Assembly: GCA_028280265.1 (NCBI GenBank) | Contig: JANQMD010000012.1 | Location: forward strand, 1-64,000 | Direction of reading: 5' to 3' | DNA: 64,000 nt | Source of the DNA: Flavobacteriaceae bacterium | Lineage (GTDB): Bacteria; Bacteroidota; Bacteroidia; Flavobacteriales; Flavobacteriaceae | Part shown: one piece after another, positions 60,059 through 64,000 of the stretch | Numbering within the stretch: position 1 is the first letter of the stretch | Layout: each line of letters begins with the position of its first letter | The notes under the pieces: model-generated | What the model was told of the DNA's origin: nothing | What the model saw: only the letters and a program-made list of their open reading frames with translations | Database searches by the model: none | Position numbers and translations under genes: made by a program

Positions 60059-60490
60059 ATGAATTCGAAACAACTCAAGTATGACAAAGCCTACTTAAGA
60101 ATGGCTTTTGAATGGGGGAAATTATCGCATTGTAAGCGAAAACAAGTAGGAGCTTTGATTGTAAAAGGCAGAATGATTATTTCTGATGGGTTTAATGGTA
60201 CTCCTACGGGTTTTGACAATTGTTGTGAAGATGAAGAAGGACTCACGAAATGGGAAGTTTTGCATGCAGAAGCCAATGCCATTTTAAAGGTTGCTGCTTC
60301 TACACAATCTGCCGAAGGTTCTACTTTATACATTACACTTTCTCCTTGTAAACAGTGTAGCAAGCTCATTCATCAAGCAGGAATTAAAAGAGTTGTTTAT
60401 TCTCGTTCGTACAGAGATACTAGTGGTTTGGAATTCTTAGAAAAAGCAGGTGTAGAACTTCTATATTTACCAATAGATGAACAGAAATAA
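60059..60490 (+). CDS. dCMP deaminase-family protein (ComEB-like)
   Basis: 143 residues. HAEANAI (His/Glu of the zinc site) and SPCKQCSKLI (Cys-x-x-Cys) are the complete cytidine/dCMP deaminase motifs; the enzyme converts dCMP to dUMP, feeding dTMP synthesis. An extra C-x-H set (LSHCKRKQVGALI, NCCEDEEGL) fits the zinc-rich ComEB-type proteins. It overlaps the S41 peptidase gene by 14 bases, so the two are coupled, an arrangement I recall from other Flavobacteriia. Confidence 0.88.
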   Translation: MNSKQLKYDKAYLRMAFEWGKLSHCKRKQVGALIVKGRMIISDGFNGTPTGFDNCCEDEEGLTKWEVLHAEANAILKVAASTQSAEGSTLYITLSPCKQCSKLIHQAGIKRVVYSRSYRDTSGLEFLEKAGVELLYLPIDEQK

Positions 60491-62048
60491 CTTTCCCATA
60501 TATCTTTCCTTAGCTACGGTTTTTGGAATTCTCATTGGCACCTTTTTCGGAGGTGGCACAAACGGACTTTCTTTTGGATCTAGCTCCAAGAACGAAGCAA
60601 AGATTAAGCGTTTAATGGATTATATTGAACGTGATTACGTAGACAATGTAAATACAGACAATCTTTTAGATGAAGCCATTACCCAAATGCTTGGGAAGTT
60701 AGATCCGCATTCGGTATACATCCCAAAAGAAAATTTACAGTCCATCCAAGAAAACATGCAGGGGAAATTTGTGGGAATAGGCGTTCAGTTTCGAATGATC
60801 AACGATTCCATAACTGTGATACAGCCTATGAAAGGTGGACCTAGTATCAAAGCGGGTATCAAAGCAGGAGATCGAATTATTGCTGCTAATGGAGATACGC
60901 TTTCAGGTAGAGGATTAACTAGTAATGATGTTCCTAAATTTTTAAAGGGAAAACCCAATACCGATGTAAATCTTCAAGTATATCGCAAAACCAATGATTC
61001 TGTTTTTAATGTTGACATTACCCGAGGGGATGTGAATATTAAAAGTGTGGATTTAGCCTATATGATGAACAAAAATATCGGGTATATCAAGTTAGATCGT
61101 TTTGCTGCCAACACATATAGAGAATTCAAAGCATCACTGAACGAGTTACAATCTCAAGGTATGAAAAGTCTTGTACTAGATTTACGAGGAAATGGCGGAG
61201 GCTTTGTTCATATGGCAACTCAAATTGTAGATGAGCTTTTAGAAGAAGATAAACTCATCGTTTTTACCAAAAACAATAAAGGAGATATCGAAAAAACTTT
61301 TGCTACCAGCAAAGGTGATTTCGAAGATGGTGGTTTGTATGTTTTGATAGATGAAAATTCTGCATCAGCTTCAGAAATTGTAGCAGGTGCTCTTCAAGAT
61401 CATGACAAAGGAACTATTATTGGTCGAAGATCTTTTGGAAAAGGGCTGGTACAAGTAGAAATGGATCTGGGAGATGGCTCAGCCGTTCGCTTAACCACAG
61501 CAAGGTATTATACCCCCACAGGAAGGTCGATTCAAAAGCCTTATTCTAAAAATGGCGATGATAGTTACTACAATGACTATCAAAAGAGAGTGCAAAGTGG
61601 AGAATTGACCAATGAAGATAAGATTCCTGTAGTAGATTCCTTGCAGTACACCACTCCAAAAGGCAAGATTGTTTACGGAGGCGGAGGAATTATTCCAGAT
61701 ATTTTTGTAGCCATAGATACGACCTCTTTCCTAAACAACTTTTACTTTAGAACTGTCAACAATTTTTCGTTTGATTATGTAGACGGAAATCGCAAAGAAA
61801 TTACAGAAAAATGGTCGCTGGATGACTTTGTAAAAAACTTTGACAAAGATGATACCGTATTTGAAGAATATCTATCAAAAATAAAAGAACTCACCAAAGT
61901 TTCGAGAAGGACCAAAGAAACGCTCCGTACCTATGTAAAAGCTTCTATTGCCAATGAACTGTTTGGAGATGTTGGATTCTACAGGATTATTCATACCAAT
62001 GATAAAATGCTTCAGAAAGTATTGGAATTGGATCGCTCCAAGGAATAG
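60477..62048 (+). CDS. S41-family C-terminal processing protease (CtpA-like)
   Basis: 523 residues. N-terminal membrane helix (about 6-24); LPHSVYIPKENLQS-like spacer; PDZ domain (GIGVQFRMINDSITVIQPM, KAGIKAGDRIIAANGDTL); catalytic domain with DLRGNGGG, DENSASASEIVAGAL (serine nucleophile) and RRSFGKGLVQ (catalytic Lys). CtpA-type enzymes cut periplasmic proteins at exposed C-termini. The C-terminal 130 residues are a helical extension. Usual length for the family. The gene overlaps dCMP deaminase (60490). Confidence 0.92.
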   Translation: MNRNNFPIYLSLATVFGILIGTFFGGGTNGLSFGSSSKNEAKIKRLMDYIERDYVDNVNTDNLLDEAITQMLGKLDPHSVYIPKENLQSIQENMQGKFVGIGVQFRMINDSITVIQPMKGGPSIKAGIKAGDRIIAANGDTLSGRGLTSNDVPKFLKGKPNTDVNLQVYRKTNDSVFNVDITRGDVNIKSVDLAYMMNKNIGYIKLDRFAANTYREFKASLNELQSQGMKSLVLDLRGNGGGFVHMATQIVDELLEEDKLIVFTKNNKGDIEKTFATSKGDFEDGGLYVLIDENSASASEIVAGALQDHDKGTIIGRRSFGKGLVQVEMDLGDGSAVRLTTARYYTPTGRSIQKPYSKNGDDSYYNDYQKRVQSGELTNEDKIPVVDSLQYTTPKGKIVYGGGGIIPDIFVAIDTTSFLNNFYFRTVNNFSFDYVDGNRKEITEKWSLDDFVKNFDKDDTVFEEYLSKIKELTKVSRRTKETLRTYVKASIANELFGDVGFYRIIHTNDKMLQKVLELDRSKE

Positions 62049-62253
62049 TACTACTTTTTCTAGCATTGTCATTTCGAACGCTACTGAAATCTAAATAAAT
62101 TGAGATGTCTCGTCGCTCGTTCTTCACTCCCTGTTTGCCGTCAGGCAAGATGTCGATACGGTATTCGTTTAAACTGAAAACTTCTGCAATTACTACGTTC
62201 TTATTAATCGTGTGCCAATTTTTCAATGAAAAATTTCATGTACTTTTGCAACT

Positions 62254-63018
62254 ATGATTTGTATTCAGACTTCTGAAAATAAAAAAGTCTATTTTGCATC
62301 CGATCAGCATTTCGGTGCCCCAACCTATGAAGCAAGTTTGCCTCGTGAAAAAAAATTCGTTGCTTGGTTAGATGCTGTAAAACAAGATGCCGAGGTTATT
62401 TTTATCCTAGGAGACTTGTTCGATTTTTGGTTCGAATACAAAACCGTGGTTCCAAAAGGATTTGTTCGTGTTTTAGGAAAGCTAGCTGAGATCAGAGATG
62501 CAGGAATTCCCATTCATTTTTTTGTGGGGAATCACGACTTATGGATGCGTGATTATTTTGAGAAAGAACTCAATATCCCTGTTTATTACAAACCTCAAGA
62601 ATTTGAGATCAATGGAAAAACTTTTTTAATTGGTCACGGAGATGGCTTAGGACCAGGAGACATGGGTTACAAGCGAATGAAAAAGGTATTTACTTTTCCT
62701 TTGTTTCAATGGCTATTCCGCTGGTTGCATCCAGATTTAGGTGTGAAACTAGGTCAGTATATGTCTGTAAAAAACAAGCTCATTTCTGGAGAAGAGGATG
62801 CAAAATTCCTCGGAAACGAAAACGAATGGCTGGTTCAGTATTGCTATCGAAAGCTAGAAGAAAAACCCTATGATTTTTTTGTTTTCGGGCACAGGCATCT
62901 CCCTCTAGAAATTGATTTGAATGAGCATAGTAAATACATCAATCTGGGAGATTGGATTCAGTACTTTACCTATGGTGAGTTTATGAAAACTTTTAAATTA
63001 AAAAAAGCCGATAGCTAA
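62254..63018 (+). CDS. lpxH: UDP-2,3-diacylglucosamine diphosphatase (LpxH-like)
   Basis: 254 residues. The metallophosphoesterase motifs are complete: DQHFG, GDLFDFWFE, GNHDLW, GHGD and GHRH. DLFDFWFEY and GNHDLWM are the LpxH wording. It removes UMP from UDP-2,3-diacylglucosamine to give lipid X in lipid A synthesis, at the inner face of the cytoplasmic membrane. Bacteroidota carry this LpxH-like form. A terminator overlaps its stop codon. The gene symbol is assigned by motif, not by a search. Confidence 0.85.
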   Translation: MICIQTSENKKVYFASDQHFGAPTYEASLPREKKFVAWLDAVKQDAEVIFILGDLFDFWFEYKTVVPKGFVRVLGKLAEIRDAGIPIHFFVGNHDLWMRDYFEKELNIPVYYKPQEFEINGKTFLIGHGDGLGPGDMGYKRMKKVFTFPLFQWLFRWLHPDLGVKLGQYMSVKNKLISGEEDAKFLGNENEWLVQYCYRKLEEKPYDFFVFGHRHLPLEIDLNEHSKYINLGDWIQYFTYGEFMKTFKLKKADS

Positions 63019-63032
63019 ACTATCGACCTTTT
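63009..63032 (+). terminator. Terminator overlapping the lpxH-like stop
   Basis: CGATAG (63009-63014) pairs with CTATCG (63020-63025) around CTAAA; CCTTTTCATTTTT follows. The stop codon lies in the loop region. The upstream AAAAAAG also permits action on the minus strand against the TonB receptor gene. Confidence 0.7.
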
Positions 63033-63053
63033 CATTTTTAATTTCTACGGTTT

Positions 63054-64000
63054 TTAAAACTTGAAATTCAGTCCTAGACTCCAATTCATTCCCAACTGTC
63101 CCATTTGTTGTACTTCAGAAGAATAAATGAATCTAGTCCCTGCTTGCGCTGTATTGGTATTAGGATTGGTTCTGTCTTGATATACATCAAACAGGTTGTT
63201 TACGATTCCTGTAACACTCATTTTATCACTTAATTTATACGTAAGATTAATATCTGTAATTAACTTACCAGACAATGGTTGATCAATACCATTGGCAATC
63301 TCAAGCCCATTGGCATTAAAGCCACCTGAAGGTGCAGTTATAGTTACTTTTCCGAAGTAAGTATTGTACAAACCTATACTCAATTTATCAAAAATAAAAT
63401 CAAGACTTCCGATAAACTTAGATCTTGGCCTAGAGTTTGTAATGAGTCCTTGTTCTTGACGATCGAAAATATTATATCCTGCATTTCTAATTACAGCAGG
63501 AGTTGCTATTGCGCTAATCTCTGTTTTGTTAAAGTTTGCAGCCAAGCTAGCATTTAATATTCCCGATTCTAACTCGATATTATTGTAGTTTAGAACCAAG
63601 TCCAGTCCTGTTGTTTTGGTATCTCCAGCATTAATAAAGAACTGAACTGCCACCACTCCATTGTTTTGTAAAATTTGTTCCACTGGGTTTACAGTTGTAT
63701 TATCTGCATCTGATCCAATTTGAGACGAGAATAAAATTCGATCGTTCACATTGATTCGATAAAGATCTAAAGAGGCAGAAAATTTATTATTAAACTTATG
63801 TGTAATTCCTGCTGCTATATTTTGGGAGGTTTCTGCAAATAATTCTGGAACTCCTAAAGCCCGTACGGCCGAGTTACCATTTGCAAGTGTTCCTTGTAAT
63901 AGCGGCTGTGTAGAACCTGCAACAATGATATATTGACTGTTTGTCAAGTGTCTTTGATGTAATGTTGGTGCTCTAAATCCAGTACTATAAGAAGCTCTTA
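63054..64000 (-). CDS. TonB-dependent outer-membrane receptor, C-terminal part
   Basis: The minus-strand frame is open to the window edge (64000), so the gene begins outside. The upstream codons read ASYSTGFRAPTLHQRHL, a hallmark of TonB receptors. Then barrel strands (KFSASLDLYRINVNDRILFS, NIELESGILNASLAANFNK, DINLTYKLSDKMSVTGIVNN) and the C-terminal motif LGMNWSLGLNFKF ending in Phe. It imports a large nutrient (siderophore, cobalamin or glycan) across the outer membrane using TonB energy; the substrate cannot be told. The region NLFDVYQDRTNPN is typical of the last strands. Confidence 0.92.
   Translation of the reverse strand, partial: RASYSTGFRAPTLHQRHLTNSQYIIVAGSTQPLLQGTLANGNSAVRALGVPELFAETSQNIAAGITHKFNNKFSASLDLYRINVNDRILFSSQIGSDADNTTVNPVEQILQNNGVVAVQFFINAGDTKTTGLDLVLNYNNIELESGILNASLAANFNKTEISAIATPAVIRNAGYNIFDRQEQGLITNSRPRSKFIGSLDFIFDKLSIGLYNTYFGKVTITAPSGGFNANGLEIANGIDQPLSGKLITDINLTYKLSDKMSVTGIVNNLFDVYQDRTNPNTNTAQAGTRFIYSSEVQQMGQLGMNWSLGLNFKF

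Noticed and set aside
62049..62253. Small gene between the S41 and lpxH-like genes
   Set aside because: The minus-strand frames have no recognisable content; the stretch has a TTGCC/GGCAA hairpin and looks like a scattered intergenic repeat.
1..64000. CRISPR array
   Set aside because: No regular short repeat-spacer series was seen on either strand; the TGAGCCA and TCGCCA clusters are too short and irregular.

Overview
The window looks like an accessory (genomic-island) stretch of a Bacteroidota chromosome, most likely Flavobacteriaceae. Supporting signs are AT-rich DNA, type IX secretion (T9SS) type A and type B C-terminal domains, a PorP/SprF-family protein, a TonB-dependent receptor, lipoproteins with short N-terminal signals, start codons preceded by A-rich leaders rather than strong Shine-Dalgarno sites, and a TTTG-N19-TACCTTTG promoter of the Bacteroidota kind.

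Layout. (1) 1-3.4 kb: the 3' end of an RHS gene with a permuted papain-like tip, a lipoprotein (possible immunity protein), a LAS-type peptidase and a small membrane gene broken by one amber codon. (2) 3.7-9.8 kb: a second, very large RHS/YD protein whose style resembles proteins of candidate-phylum bacteria, plus a small two-helix membrane protein and a terminator. (3) 9.8-28.5 kb: a mobilizable-element-like block with an accessory operon (Dam methylase, RadC), two coupling-protein ATPases, two tyrosine recombinases beside a tRNA-Thr 3' half (attachment-site remnant), a replication-initiator-like gene with a possible origin, a CARF-AAA-Fis regulator with a degenerate ATPase, a membrane/lipoprotein set, MobC and a relaxase split by a -1 frame change on A AAA AAG. 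No mating-pore genes are visible. (4) 28.6-30.8 kb: a T9SS cargo protein and a small XRE regulator. (5) 30.8-34.8 kb: module copy A (XRE repressor, P-loop ATPase, canonical tyrosine recombinase, recombinase-like protein lacking catalytic Arg I). (6) 34.9-41.3 kb: a restriction island (DUF262-HNH, type IIG restriction-methylase, N6-adenine methylase). (7) 41.4-43.0 kb: an RHS tip with a zincin motif and a lipoprotein. (8) 43.0-46.9 kb: module copy B, the same four genes in the same order but clearly diverged. (9) 46.9-47.85 kb: gene-free DNA made of a chain of long inverted repeats, running into an orphan RHS tip with a tiny membrane protein. (10) 49-64 kb: ordinary flavobacterial genes (G8 protein, NTF2-like, PorP/SprF with a 1457-residue T9SS adhesin, tail-collar protein, HupE-like, dCMP deaminase, S41 protease, LpxH-like hydrolase, TonB receptor).

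The strongest candidate for an undescribed system is the duplicated XRE-ATPase-recombinase-recombinase module. Each copy carries, just after the ATPase gene, an inverted repeat with an identical 9-nt spacer (CTACCAAAA) but different, compensating arms. Copy B also ends in an array of long hairpins, two of which share an almost identical loop while their stems differ and still pair. Both copies lie among RHS toxin-tip/immunity pairs and a restriction island, so a role in capturing or moving such cargo is plausible but is inference. All functional calls come from reading motifs; no search or alignment program was run.
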